A DNA stretch of 64,000 nt from Myxocyprinus asiaticus (GCF_019703515.2 NC_059362.1:23000826-23064825); one strand, 5' to 3'; shown: positions 1 through 11,851, counted from the first letter of the stretch. The notes: a model not told the origin generated them from the sequence alone. Numbers and translations are program-made.

Positions 1-99
1 TAAATCCACTTACTGCGCATTCGAAAAATCATTGTTCCATGTAATTAAACTTTCCATCGCCTTTGAAGGAATGCAATGTGAAGGTTGTACAAAGTAACA

Positions 100-395
100 T
101 TTATCTTTAACAACACTTTCAAAGTGAATAGCAGGCATAACAATACAACATGGGCCCCCATCTTGATTGTTTTGGGTTGAATGGATCACATGACAACAAA
201 TACGTCATTGTTTTCAAATATCCCTGTCTCCACAACGCAAAGAAGTCTCTTTCAATTTTATCCACTTGGGAGAGCGTTTTCGAAAAGCTCAGTTTTTGCG
301 GCCAAAAAACGCTGTCTCAGTGTGGATGGAACGCAAAAACCTGTTCTAGACAAAAAGATGTGTTTTCAAACTAAAATGTATTAATGTGGACATGG
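100..395. repeat. Dispersed MITE-like fragment
   Basis: The phrases GTTTTCGAAAAGCTC, AAAAACGCTGTCTCAGTGTGG and AATGTGGACATGGCC have the look of a common non-autonomous repeat of cyprinid genomes built from GTGTGGA/ACGC words. No terminal repeats or target duplication can be delimited. The rest of 1-780 holds nothing recognisable. Confidence 0.3.
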
Positions 396-779
396 CCAAA
401 GTTTGTTTTGATTTGTTTAACATTATTTTGGTCAGTGCATAATTCTCACACTTCCATTTGTTTTATTTCACAGTTTTGAGTCTATTGTTCTAAAATGTGG
501 AAATGAGTAACAATTAAAAATGAGCTGGTCTGTCCAAACTTTTGACTTGTAATGTACATTGTGTCATAGTCTTGGTTGTTGTCTTGACTGTTGAGAATGT
601 AGCCTAAAGTAGGCCTTGAGAGACCTGGCTTGTATTATGTTCTTGGCTGGAGTCTTGATCTCAGTTGTAATCTTGAGCTACATGGTCTTGACCATAACAG
701 AGTGGATGGCATGTCCAGATAAGGTCAATGGAGTGCAAAACCAAGAGTGCCAAGCAGGCTGTGATTAATTTTCCATTTA

Positions 780-1500
780 GCCAGATAGGCGATTGAACAG
801 ACAGTGCAGCCACAACCTCCTGGAACTGAACACATTGACGACAGCAAAGATGATTGTGGACCAACAGAGGATGTAAAGAATTTTAATCTTTCCCAAGCGT
901 AATAGCCCAGTTTACACGGCTATCATTGGGTCCATCCTCACCTTATTCATAATTGTTTGGTATGGGCAGGTCACCCAATGCTAGACTACAGTGTATCAGT
1001 TATTTAAGGAATCATTGGCTCCAGTTTGCCCTATCCAGTCTTTTATAAGTCCAGGTTCAGGAGGCTGTCAAGTGACATGATTAGTGATCCCACACTTTCT
1101 GGTAATCACATCACATTTTTCAAGCACTGCCTCCAAGAAGAAATTCCGAGCAATCATAGCAAAAAATAACCAGGTACAAAAAATATATATATATTTATCA
1201 AGAGCTGAACTATATGTGTCTTTTAAAAGGACAATATTGCTCTTTCCACACAGTCATAGGCAGTTGTTTCCATACATTCCTTATGTTAATAGTTGTTCTA
1301 AGTAATGTGCAATATGCCAAAACATTCTGTACATTGCACAACTGCAACAATACGTACTACAATTTACATTTTCATTACCTTCATACTTTATTTCCTCTTA
1401 TGTTAATGGTATATTTAATGTTAACCTGGGGAACAACACAACAGGTCAAATTACTAGTGCAAGCTTACTTGGTCAATAAACTATCCATTTTCAGTCTCCA
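780..1500 (+). mobile_element. Decayed LINE (L2-type) 3' end
   Basis: This is a heavily mutated remnant of the C-terminal part of a LINE reverse transcriptase plus 3' tail. At 805-875 a + frame reads NLLELNTLTTAKMIVD, matching the segment after the catalytic FADD box (compare NNLELNAVKTVEMIVDFRR in the LINE at 6.8 kb). At 905-965 a frame reads QFYTAIIGSILT then VWYGQ, the RT thumb motif. At 1045-1115 another frame gives RFRRLSSDMISDPTLSGNH. The 3' part around 1465-1490 (acttggtcaataaac) resembles the tail of related elements. Several frameshifts and stops make it a dead copy. Confidence 0.6.
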
Positions 1501-1885
1501 AGGTCTGAGATTTGATCCTGCTGCCCACGCATAGAACTCCTTAAAGGAGAACCTATGGAAAAATCTGCTTTAAACTGTGTTACAAGACTCTTGGTGGTGG
1601 TGAAGTGAAAAGTATGGAATGTTGGAATATTGTCTGCCACCTCTGGAATGCCAAATGGGAGCCAGCACTGCTGTTGATTATTTGGAGGTGTTGAAGACTC
1701 CTGAAGCCGCTGACAGAGCCGGTTGAATAACATAACATTGTTGCCAAGCTTATGGAATGTAGATGGCATTATTCTGGGCATCTCTCAAATAAGTGTGCCA
1801 TTATTTTGACGATTTGAATAATTTCTCTGTGCAGGAGGCAGGAGATCTATACAGGAGATTGGTTGGTAGAGCACTTTTCAATCAT

Positions 1886-2120
1886 CCTTAACCCAAAGTA
1901 TACTTCGGTTGTCTACGTTGCTGATCACTCTGCACACAGGATGCATGATGTGAATTTCAACATCAGCACAGTCTTCTAGGCACGCAGCCTAGATTTTTCC
2001 GACATGCGCATCATTGGCGCATACCATTGATTGTACCAAAAGAGTATCACAAAGCAGTCATAGTGCACATGCATCAAACATGTTCGTATACATTCGCGGT
2101 CAAAAGAGTATACTTTGAAA
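1886..2120. repeat. Small MITE-like repeat with AAAGTATACT ends
   Basis: An inverted pair, CCCAAAGTATACTTC at 1889 and AGAGTATACTTTG at 2105-2117, brackets about 230 bp. The layout suggests a short non-autonomous DNA transposon. No target duplication was found, so the limits are approximate. Confidence 0.35.
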
Positions 2121-2652
2121 GGCAACACGGTCAACCGGGTGCAATCCAATCTGGAAAGCAGAAAAGCAAAGGATACCCTGGCGTTTAGTGAATAATATGG
2201 CATGTGCAACTATTCATTTTTACTAGTTGGGTAGTTGTCCAGCAAAGTAGTGGACTAGTCAGTGGGTCATTGATAATCCTATGTAAATATCTTGCAATAC
2301 AACGTGCAGCTTCAGAGGTCTTTGTTGTTTCTTGCAAGTCCATCATTGCGTTAATGGAGGATGTGTGAGTCAAGAGAATGCGCACACACAGCTTAAATGA
2401 TGAGGGCAAGCTTGCATTGTAATGTCATGTTCCATTGATTAGTTTCTGTCAGTATTTGGGCAAAACTTGATTAGTTCCAGGGTCTTTTTTTATTTAAACT
2501 CTCGAAATGAACACAAAACTTCTCTGATGTCCACAGCGTTAGTGCGATTCGCTTATAACGTACTTTGTGAAGACTTTATTCTCACTTTAGTGTATTTTCA
2601 AATATACAGTATTTGGCGTTTGTTGACATTTTACTATATAAATCTAATCTTC

Positions 2653-4553
2653 TAGTGTTGGGTTTGAGTCCACCCTAGTTGAGTCCAAGTCAAGTCCGAG
2701 TCTTTAAACAATCGAGTCTGAGTCAAGTCCGAGTCCAAAATAGGCCGAGTCGGACTCAAGACCGAGTCCATAACAGGCCGAGTCGAATCCGAGTCCGAAT
2801 GAATCTGTTCATGAATCTGAATTAAAATTGTAATTATAAACTCAACATCAATCATTCAATATTTTAACCTTCACAACTAAGAAAAACAATTGGTCAATAT
2901 AAATGTAACAAAAACTTGACAAAAACAAACAAATATTAAATAAAGTGAAAACTTTCATTACAACCAGGGTTATTATTGTTTCAAATTTTAATTTAGTTTT
3001 TATTTCTACTTCACTTTCAATCTGTCCTTTCGATTTAGCTTAGTTTTATCTAAAATTACCCCTATCTAAAGAAATAATAGTCTATACTGAGATTTCTTTC
3101 TGAGTCTCTATCTATGGTTTGGAAAAATACATACAAATTAATCAACACAGTAGTAATTAGCACTCGCTAAAAAGTTACATCTCACGATTTGATTGCAAAT
3201 GTTACATCCAAAAACACTGGAAAAGCCATTGGCCATTTAACATAGATTGTCTAGTTAATTCGTGGAAAATGGCACAGTGAGGGACAGTTCTGTGCGCTGC
3301 TCATGCACCTAAAACCCTGATGCATATGTGTGTGTCTCACAGCAGCTGCCGCCGAAGATAAAAAAAACAACATTATATTTGCTTGTGTGGCCGCTGCGTT
3401 GGTTTTCAATCATTATGAAATATTTAAATACCAACCAAAGAAAATTTCACTGAAATTTCACATTTAACCGCAGAAACATGGAGAATAATAATATTGAGTC
3501 ATACATTTAACAGAATTGTCCTTCAAAAGTGTCAGAGATATAGTCTAAAAAAGATGTGCACAAGTTACCCAGTGATTTACAATTAAAAAAACAACTTTTA
3601 AAATAAAAACGGCATAACCGACTAAATTGAGCTTCATACACAAACTCTGCCATCGAATAATACATTTTATAGTCTATAATTAAATTATAAACAAAACATT
3701 TCGCTGCCCAAAATATCCTAATATTTTATTGTGCATGGCTGAATGTTGTAAATGGCGGACAATTGCTGTAAAAGAGCATATTTTTTTAGCAGCTTGTCAA
3801 TGCTTTGAAAGTAGTAAATCAAGAATAAATAGGTGCTGTTTATCTGTTCAGAGTTGCTGTCTGCTTTAGCAAAACCTTTTTTTTTTTTTTTTTTTGACTA
3901 CTTAAAAAGTTACACAGTTAATTCATCAAGCTATTATGGACCATTTCAAACTGACAACACTGCATGGACCACAAGAGACTATAGAAGCCTACATCTGTGG
4001 ATACATTAAAAGACTTAATAGCCCAATATTAATAAAATTTTTCTGTATTTTTATTTCGATCTGTTGTTTTTAGTAAACTATGAGAGACATGATGTGGGTG
4101 ACTTGACTCAGTGATGTTCTTGATTTGAAGTTCTTAACCACGATGCGAGCACCATCTTGGCTGCACATACACCGCATGTGATTTTACCAGTTGTCAGGTC
4201 CCGTGCTTTGCGAAACTGCCTTGTTTAGTTTCTAGTACATAGGCTACATACCTGTCTTTATGTTTTCGTTGTGCCAGCCACCTCAGTAATCGATGTTATA
4301 CAGTAGTCTCCAAACTGCCTCAGCTGCATGCAGACAGAGATGTGTTCATTTATTTCTGTTTCATTATTTTTGTTTTGATTTAGATTTTTCATTGCATCAC
4401 AAATGCCATGGACTCGGCTGGACTAAAAAAAAAATCCTGAGTCCCAAAGGCTCAAGTCTGAGTCAAGTCTGAGTAAAAATGCATCCGAGTCCGTGACAAG
4501 TCCAATTCCATTAAAATTGGACTTGTGACTTGCGAACTCGAGTACCCCATCTC
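2653..4553. mobile_element. hAT-type non-autonomous element, 8-bp TSD TAATCTTC
   Basis: The element begins TAGTGTTGGGT and ends ACCCCATCTC. It is flanked by a perfect 8-bp duplication TAATCTTC (2645-2652 and 4554-4561), the signature of hAT transposition. Both ends are loaded with subterminal copies of the word GAGTCC/GAGTCAAG in inverted orientation (2665-2800 and 4430-4500), the kind of array that hAT transposases bind. The 1.9-kb interior is AT-rich, includes a 19-nt T-run near 3880, and shows no transposase reading frame. Confidence 0.75.
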
Positions 4554-4561
4554 TAATCTTC

Positions 4562-4791
4562 CTCCTTCTGTCACCTAGAAGTGCAACTGAAGTCATGTAA
4601 TCCATAACTAGTCAACATAGACCCGACACATTGACCAGTGGCAGAGCTGATCAACTAGGAGACTAGTCGATGCAACCAATAGTGATTAGTGCAGTGAGGA
4701 GTTGAGTGAAGTTGAGTGTCTGTTATCACTGACTGCATAATTCTATTCTCATTTTCACTCACACACTCTTTCTCGATCCCCTCACTTGTAT

Positions 4792-4825
<34 letters not shown>

Positions 4826-6404
4826 AACAAACACACACACACAGCTTCTACAGCCACAGCATTTCTACTTTATAAGAACACATAACATAACACATAAACA
4901 CATTTTTTCTGCATTGGTCATGATTGTGTATCTGAATGGATTTATATAATGCTTTGTTAAAGATTAGAGCTGGAATAATGTTGCATGAAAAAGTGGAACT
5001 AAGATTCAGCGTCAGTATTAGCATCAGTATGAGAATGTGTGGCATTTTTCTGTCATTTAAACAGTTGCCTGAGCCAGACTTATATTAGTCTTTTGTTTTC
5101 CGCTGGATCTTGATAAGGGGATTAGTAACCCAAAGCTGACTTTTAACTTCAGAATAAAAATGTCTTAACCTCTCATTTCTTTAATTTCCGTAAATTTGCT
5201 TTTCAGCAGCTTGTGGACTGTATAAACATTTTGGACACGTACAATGATAATACCATGGTATTCTTTGAAGTACCTCGGAGCACCATGTACGGTATGCCAT
5301 GTACCATGGTTCATGAATATGATAATCATTCAGTTGCACCATGGTATATATCAAAGTAACATGGTATTACCATCTCTGTAACACAGTACTTTTTAAGGTG
5401 CGTTGTATGTCTTTATATAAATACATTTATAAACATTCAATCATTTAAGAATGTAGTTATATTGCATTTAACTTGCAATAATCTCTTTTGTAAGTCGCTT
5501 TGGATAAAAGCATCTGCCAAATTAATAAATGTAAATGTAAAATAATGTAATATATAATATACAGTCAAAATATACAGTAATATACAGTCAAATACTGTAC
5601 ACCCTCAAACAGTGTCCACCTCAGCATTCTGCCATTCACTTTGCTAACCACTGCACTCTTAATCTTCCTTTCACTTTCTAACAGTGCTTTGTTTGAATTT
5701 CTTCGGAGCGTGCAGCTGAATTCCCAGGTCTGAGCCAGAATTCCATTGCGGATTAACATTATACAAAAATGTTCTCTTTTTATTCCTGGGTCAAGAAGAC
5801 AACACTTTCATTCACAGGACTCATACATAATAACGCATGAATGCACACAAACACACAAGCACACACATATTTCTCCTCTTCTTCACCTTTGCTGAAATAG
5901 AATTTCAGTCTGATTACTAGATCAAGTATTGCTATTAATAGTAACAGATGCATTCCTCTGAAAGAGGCTAGAGACCGAATGCCTGTGTGACTCTGTGAGG
6001 AGGGGAATAAAGGGAGGATTGGAGAAAGGAAGAACGTTTATTGAGGTGTCTACATTCCACCGAGGAATGGCTACCCGGAAATGTGGAACCATTTTTAAGA
6101 GAGTTGTCAGGGAGATGGCTCTGTTTAGTCCCATTTAATAGATTTCACTGGGAGTCAGTAGATTGTTTTTTAATTATTGTCTTTGGGGGGAATGAAATAA
6201 AGGAATGTTCTTTTGTTCTGTCAAACTCTTTCCACCAGTGCAGATTACAGGGTTTGTGATTAACCATTGTGCTATTTGAATAGACAGCTCATATAATTAA
6301 ATGATCAGGCATACTAAATCTAAGACAAATCAGATATTTTATGATTTTTTTGTTTTGATTCTTCACATTTCACATATGGCATTTTGCACTATACAGTTAA
6401 TAAA
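4562..6404. other. Interval without genes; small repeats only
   Basis: I see no exon that I can defend here. The interval holds the microsatellite above, a CCATGGTA-rich palindromic repeat (about 5255-5385) and a conserved teleost repeat tail with TAAGTCGCTTTGGATAAAAG (about 5489-5545), the common end of a dispersed short repeat in fish genomes. A 43-nt open stretch at 5685-5727 with splice-like borders is discussed under rejected items. Confidence 0.5.
4795..4845. repeat. (CT)n(CA)n microsatellite
   Basis: A CT dinucleotide run changes directly into a CA-rich run. Spurious long open frames on both strands here come from the repeat. Confidence 0.9.
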
Positions 6405-6773
6405 TTAAAAGAATATTCCAGGTTTTAATACAAGTTAAGCTCAATCAACAACACTGATGGCATGATGTTGATTACCACAACAACAACAAAAAAATAAAAT
6501 AAAAAAGGTCACATTGAGGCACTTGCAATGGAAATGAATGGGGCCAATTTTCGGAGGGTTTAAAGGAAGAAATGTGAAGCTTATAATTTTATAAAAGCAC
6601 TTATATTAAATATTTTGTTAAAACTTGTGTATTATTTGATCTGTAAAGGTTTTTAAGTTGATGTTTACCAGGATTACAGGGTTATGTCGTCATTGCAACA
6701 AAGTTGGACAATTGGATATAACTTTACACAGAAAAGGTTAGTAATCAATTTTATCACACTAAAATCATGTAGT

Positions 6774-7704
6774 GCAAAACACTGTGCAGACCAACTAGCT
6801 CCAATCTTCACTGACATCTTCAATCGGTCTCTGGCCCTGTGCTCAGTTCCAGCCTGTTTTATAAACACAGTAGTTGTCCCAGTACCCAAAAAGCAAAGGG
6901 TCTCGTGTCTAAATGACTATAGACCAGTTTCTTTGACTTCGGTGGTCATGAAGACATTTGAGAGACTTGTGCTTACTTATCTTAAAACCATCACGGACCC
7001 CTGGCTGGACCCCTTGCAGTTTGCTTACAGAGCCAACAGGTCAGCAGAGGATGCTGAGAACATGAGCCTGTACTACATCTTTCAACATCTGGATAATACT
7101 GGATCGTATGTTAGGATTTTGCTTGTGGACTTCAGTTCTGCTTTTAATACAATCATGCCCAAGCTTTTACAAACCAAGCTGGCCCAGCAGGCTGTGCCAG
7201 ACTCCATCTGTCTCTGGGTCACTGACTTCCTGACAAATAGGAAGCAGTGTGTGAAACTAGGCAAGCACACCTCTGACTCACTGACTCTCAGCACAGGGGC
7301 ACCACAGGGCTGTGTACTCTCTACTGCTCTACTCTTTATATACCAACGTCTGTACTTCTAAGGACACCTCCATTAAGCTCTTAAAGTTTGCAGATGATAC
7401 AACGCTCATCGGCCTCATTAGAAACAATGATGTGTCTGCATACAGACAGGAGGTGGAACATCTGGTGTCCTGGTGCAGTGCTAACAACCTAGAGTTGAAC
7501 GCTGTAAAGACAGTGGAGATGATTGTAGACTTTAGAAGATCACCCCCACCCTCACTCCCCCTAGTCATTAACGGATCACCTGTTGCAGTCAAAAATTCCT
7601 GCAAATGTCTAGGCACAATAATCTCCCATGATTTAAATGGGACAATAACACTGCCACCACCACTAAGAAGGCAAAGCAAAGGATGTACTTCTTGTGGCAG
7701 CTAA
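6774..7704 (+). pseudogene. LINE reverse transcriptase fragment (broken)
   Basis: The frame at 6774-7361 encodes CADQLAPIFTDIFNRSLA, then VVVPVPKKQ, NDYRPVSLTS (RT motif 1), PLQFAYRANRSAEDA (motif 2), ILLVDFSSAFNTI (motif A with its catalytic Asp) and [10 protein letters not shown] (motif B). A frameshift near 7330 moves the reading to the 7312-7704 frame: LLYSLYT, KFADDTTLIGLI (motif C, FADD catalytic pair) and NLELNAVKTVEMIVDFRR. A further shift near 7650 destroys the C-terminus; fragments such as LRKFNL can still be read. The AP endonuclease domain is absent through 5' truncation, so the copy is inactive. Confidence 0.85.
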
Positions 7705-8185
7705 GAAAGTTCAACCTCCCACAAGCACTGATAATTCAATTCTATACATCCTTTACTGTATGTTTTGGATCACTTACCACATGTGAGAGTCCTGTTGCAG
7801 AAAGTGAGCAATTAAAATAACCGAGGACACTTTTCATCCTGCCCACTGTATTTTCCAACCTCTTCCATCAGGAAGGAGATTCAGGTCCATTAGAACAAAA
7901 ACAACAATACACTAGAACAGTTTTTTTCCTAGAGCTGTTTCTTTGCTGAACACATAAGAACGTAGGTTGCGCTGCACTCTCTAATATCATGGGCCAATTT
8001 TAGTGTATATCTGTACGTCTGCACTTGCACTTTTTGTCCATACATACATATTGATGTAATCGTATATACTGTATGCTATACACTGTTGCACACTTTTGCT
8101 TTTCTTTATCTATTCGCACATATTTGTATTTACTGTATTGTATTACATGTCTGTATTTATAAGTAAGTTTGTCTATCTTAATATA

Positions 8186-9745
8186 CAGGTGCTGGTCATA
8201 TAATTAGAATATCATCAAAAAGTTTATTTATTTCACTAATTCCATTCAAAAAGTGAAACTTGTATATTATTTTCATTCATTACACACAGACTGATATATT
8301 TCAAATGTTTATTTCTTTTAATTTTGATGATTATAACTGACAACTAAGGAAAATCCCAAATTCAGTATCTCAGAAAATTAGAATATTGTGAAAATGTTCA
8401 ATATTGAAGACACTTGGTGCCACACTCTATTCAGCGAATTAACTCAAAACACTTGCAAAGGCCTTTAAATGGTCTCTCAGTCTAGTTCTGTAGGCTACAC
8501 AATCATGGGGAAGACTGCTGACTTGACAGTTGTCCAAAAGACGACCATTGACATGTTGCACAAGGAGGGCAAGACACAAAAGGTCATTGCAAAAGAGGCT
8601 GGCTGTTCACAGAGCTCTGTGTCCAAGCACATTAATAGAGAGGCGAAGGGAAGGAAAAGATGTGGTAGAAAAAAGTGTACAAGCAATAGGGATAACCGCA
8701 CCCTGGAGAGGATTGTGAAACAAAACCCATTCAAAAATGTGGGGGAGATTCACAAAGAGTGGACTGCAGCTGGAGTCAGTGCTTCAAGAACCACTACGCA
8801 CAGACGTATGCAAGACATGGGTTTCAGCGTCTCGCCTGGGCTAAAGACAAAAAGGACTGGACTGCTGCTGAGTGGTCCAAAGTTATGTTCTCTGATGAAA
8901 GTACATTTTGCATTTCCTTTGGAAATCAGGGTCCCAGTGTCTGGAGGAAGAGAGGAGAGGCACACAATCCACGTTGCTTGAGGTCCAGTGTAAAGTTTCC
9001 ACAGTCAGTGATGGTTTGGGGTGCCATGTCATCTGCTGGTGTTGGTCCACTGTGTTTTCTGAGGTCCAAGGTCAACGCAGCCGTATACCAGGAAGTTTTA
9101 GAGCACTTCATGCTTCCTGCTGCTGACCAACTTTATGGAGATGCAGATTTCATTTTCCAACAGGACTTGGCACCTGCACACAGTGCCAAAGCAGCCAGTA
9201 TCTGGTTTAAGGACCATGGTATCCCTGTTCTTAATTGGCCAGCAAACTCGCCTGACCTTAACCCCATAGAAAATCTATGGGGTATTGTGAAGAGGAAGAT
9301 GCGATATGCCAGACCCAACGATGCAGAAGAGCTGAAGGCCACTATCAGAGCAACCTGGGCTCTCATAACACCTGAGCAGTGCCACAGACTGATCGACTCC
9401 ATGCCACGCCGCATTGCTGCAGTAATTCAGGCAAAAGGAGCCCCAACTAAGTATTGAGTGCTGTACATGCTCATACTTTTCATGTTCATACTTTTCAGTT
9501 GGCCAAGATTTCTAAAAATCCTTTCTTTGTATTGGTCTTAAGTAATATTCTAATTTTCTGAGATACTGAATTTGGGATTTTCCTTAGTTGTCAGTTATAA
9601 TCATCAAAATTAAAAGAAATAAACATTTGGAATATATCAGTCTGTGTGTAATGAATGAATATAATATACAAGTTTCACTTTTTGAATGGAATTAGTGAAA
9701 TAAATCAACTTTTTGATGATATTCTAATTATATGACCAGCACCTG
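8186..9745 (+). mobile_element. Tc1/mariner transposon with about 205-bp inverted repeats
   Basis: The element starts CAGGTGCTGGTCATATAAT and ends with its inverse complement, ATTATATGACCAGCACCTG. TA dinucleotides flank it at 8184-8185 and 9746-9747. The terminal inverted repeats (8186-8396 and 9543-9745) are nearly identical over about 205 bp, which suggests a young insertion. The single gene between them is a frameshifted DD34E transposase. It inserted into the 3' UTR of the LINE at 6768-9833, so it is the younger of the two. Confidence 0.95.
8505..9457 (+). pseudogene. Tc1-type transposase (DD34E), frameshifted
   Basis: The start MGKTADLTVVQKTTIDML (ATG at 8505) opens an N-terminal paired-like helix-turn-helix region (KEAGCSQSSVSKHIN) and a basic linker (GRKRCGRKK). 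The frame is lost around 8823, where a small deletion removes the linker between RRMQDMGF and QRLAWAKDKKDW. The second frame continues to a TGA at 9455-9457 and keeps the whole catalytic domain: MFSDES (first Asp), FQQDLAPAH (second Asp) and [11 protein letters not shown] (Glu). Exactly 34 residues separate the last two, the Tc1 spacing. All three catalytic residues are present, but the single frameshift makes the gene non-functional as read. Confidence 0.92.
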
Positions 9746-9841
9746 TATGTCCTCTGTCTGCAACTGCCAAGTCAAATTCCTTGTAAGAGTAATCTTACTT
9801 GGCTAATAAAAACTATTCTGATTCTATTCTGATATTAACAC

Positions 9842-10001
9842 TACAGCTGTCAAAATGCGTTTAGACGTAATTAATTTAAAATGCTTTCAAAATCTGCGAT
9901 TAATCACGATTAACTATGAAAAACCATGCGATTAATCGCAAGTAACTTTGAAAACCATCCGATTAATCTAGATTAAATATTTTAATCAAATGACAGCACT
10001 A
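9842..10001. mobile_element. 160-bp hAT-type MITE with GATTAATCGC motifs
   Basis: The ends are TACAGCTGTCA and TGACAGCACTA, imperfect inverted repeats of the hAT type. The flanks ATTAACAC (9834-9841) and GTTAAGAC (10002-10009) agree at 6 of 8 positions and look like an aged target duplication. The interior repeats TTAATCGC/GCGATTAAT words. It lies inside the right arm of the TTAA MITE. Confidence 0.65.
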
Positions 10002-10203
10002 GTTAAGACCAATATTGTTTACGTCTTGTGGCAATACTTGAAACAGCAAGTATTTAAACTTTTAAGGATTGGCCTCATTCACTTTAATTTGTAAAAAAAA
10101 ATTAAGAAAAGGAGGTTGAAATAAAATTTTGTAGTAATTAATATTATGCCACAAATGCTGTTGATTGAGCTTAACCTGTATTGAACCTGGAATATTCCTT
10201 TAA

Positions 10204-11640
10204 CAGACCATGAAATTGATTTATGCAGTCATAACATCAAATTAGCTGTTTGATGTACTTCACGGTCGAATAATTACCATTTCACATAACTCCCCAATAT
10301 CATATTAGTAAATTTACAGTTTTAAATACTTTTTATGCACTTATTATAAAATGTTAGTAACATTTAGAAACAGTTAGTAACATTATTGTGGCAAATTTTA
10401 GTAATATTATTTTACATCTTATGTTTTTGAGTGCAAATATGTAAAAACCTATGTAGCATTGGTTGGCACATTCAAATGACAAAAAAAAAATCCTGAATTG
10501 TCATTTAATAAAACCAGCAACAGTACTGCAGTTAATACATCATTCAAGCTCACACATAACAAACAACATTCCAATTTCCGTGTTCTGAAAAACTGATGCT
10601 GTTTTACAGTATGGACGCCTACAGCACTAACGGATGTCTCCCAGTGGCATTCGTGTTTGCGAGTGTGTATGAATGCCATGACTAATTTCACTGTACCCCC
10701 TTTAACAGCATACTCCATTAAGAAGGCTGCATTACACATACATCTCAGTGTACAGTACATGTATTCAGTAGAGTGAGTTCTGTGTAAGTGACAACTTGTT
10801 GACCTCTCTCTCTCATTAGATCTCATTAGAAGTGTACTAGTGAATATTTTACACACTGATTCATTTAACAGAAGGTGTTTGCACACATCCATGCACCTTT
10901 TGTCCTGTGCTGTGTTTGGTTGACCTCTCTCTCTCATTAGATCTCATTAGAAGTGTACTAGTGCATATTATATTTATAATCATTTGCCTTTTCTCTCTTT
11001 GGGGGTTATGTACTCTGTTATTTGGTTAAAGCAGGCAAGCATGCACAAGAAGATAGGCTATTTGTTTCTGTGTTTAAGTAAACCTGTTCTCCTGTAGGTC
11101 CATACACAATCAGAAGCTATCACGCACACACACACCATCTTTATATCAAAGGGACGGGTTGCGTGAGAGGAGAATGTGGGGGATATGCACGTGCGTGTGT
11201 TCTGTGTCTTTTCTCACACAAGCACCTGGCTGTGTCTCAGAATTTGGTGTTGTGATCACCATTACCATCTAAACCGCAGCCAACACCCACTCATACCACC
11301 GCACTGTTTCTTTTGGCACACGGTCAAACAACCATATGTGGCAAAATATAAACACACACATGCAAAAACATGAAGTGTCTGTTGCTGTGTAAATCTCTTG
11401 CATTTTCTTTCTCAGCAGCTTAGCTGTAAAATGCAACTGTAGATGCAAGATGTGAAATTTGAGGAGATACTTTTATATATATTTTGTGTTATTTTTTCAG
11501 TTTTGTTTCATATATTTGTGTGTTGGTGTTAGTGCTGCAAAGCTCGATTCATTTTAGCAAATGACTTTGTGTGATTGGTTTGTTTCAATGAACTCGAATG
11601 AATGCATTGCAAAAATCTTCAAACAAATCATAAAACAGAA
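10204..11640. other. Interval without genes; one duplicated 45-bp block
   Basis: No exon is evident. A 162-codon open frame on the - strand (10449-10937) has no recognisable motif and lies across the duplicated block, so I do not call it a gene. The rest is AT-rich intron-like DNA. Confidence 0.5.
10798..10963. repeat. Perfect 45-bp direct repeat (two units)
   Basis: The block GTTGACCTCTCTCTCTCATT, continuing to ACTAGTG, occurs at 10798-10842 and again at 10919-10963 without a mismatch. The period is 121 bp. Each unit also contains a tandem TCTCATTAGA pair. Confidence 0.9.
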
Positions 11641-11851
11641 CGTCCTGGTTACTTGCGTAACCTCCGTTCCCTGATGGAGGGAACGAGATGTTGTGTCGAT
11701 GTAGTGACACTAGGGGTCACTCTTGGGAGCCCGAGACACCTCTGGTCTTTGATAAAAGGCCAATGAAAATTGGCGAGTGGTATTTGTATACCACTCCCCC
11801 GGACATACGGGTATAAAAGGAGCTGGTATGCAACCACTCATTCAGGTTTTA
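11641..11851. repeat. DIRS copy A terminal repeat with TATA box
   Basis: The outer end CGTCCTGGTTACTTGCGTAA is followed by the repeat core that starts GTGTCGATGTAGTGACACTA and ends at CAACCACTCATTCAG. It includes GGGTATAAAAGGAGC, with the TATAAAA at 11812-11818. The same core lies at both ends of copy B and at the 3' end of copy C. Confidence 0.88.

Larger units (their letters stand above)
6768..9833 (+). mobile_element. 5'-truncated L2-type LINE, interrupted by a Tc1 transposon
   Basis: The element starts inside the reverse transcriptase, at the codons for CADQLAPIFTDIFNRSLA. It runs through the RT and a 3' UTR to a tail of ATTCTG-type repeats (ctattctgattctattctgat, ending about 9833). The 3' UTR is cut at 8185 by a Tc1 element and resumes at 9746 with the text before the tail, including CTTGGCTAATAAAAAC. 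5' truncation and a short tandem tail are normal for L2-clade retroposition. It landed in the TTAA MITE above. Confidence 0.8.
6405..10203. mobile_element. TTAA-flanked MITE, copy 1, split by nested insertions
   Basis: The ends are TTAAAAGAATATTCC on the left and GGAATATTCCTTTAA on the right, inverted repeats bounded by TTAA as in piggyBac-type elements. The left arm (6405 to about 6767) and right arm (about 10002-10203) match the two halves of the uninterrupted 579-bp copy at 62424-63002. Between them sit a LINE (about 6768-9833) and a 160-bp hAT MITE (9842-10001). The family carries no coding sequence. Classification as piggyBac-like rests on the TTAA alone. Confidence 0.75.

Noticed and set aside
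1491..1781. 96-codon - strand frame (LPFGIPEVADNIPTFHTFHF)
   Set aside because: It looked protein-like, but I find no family, splice sites or support on either side; it partly overlaps the tail of the LINE remnant.
5685..5727. A 43-nt open stretch (ALFEFLRSVQLNSQ) between a CTTTCTAACAG acceptor-like and a CAG|GTCTGA donor-like site
   Set aside because: It is short, its donor is weak, and I cannot match the peptide to SCFD2 or any protein. Chance occurrence in 64 kb is likely without transcript support.
8469..9457. A domesticated, functional Tc1-type transposase gene
   Set aside because: It lies between intact terminal repeats with TA flanks and has a frameshift; nothing suggests host use.
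10449..10937. 162-codon open frame on the - strand
   Set aside because: No domain, no compositional sign of coding, and it overlaps the duplicated 45-bp block, which puts the same text into the frame.
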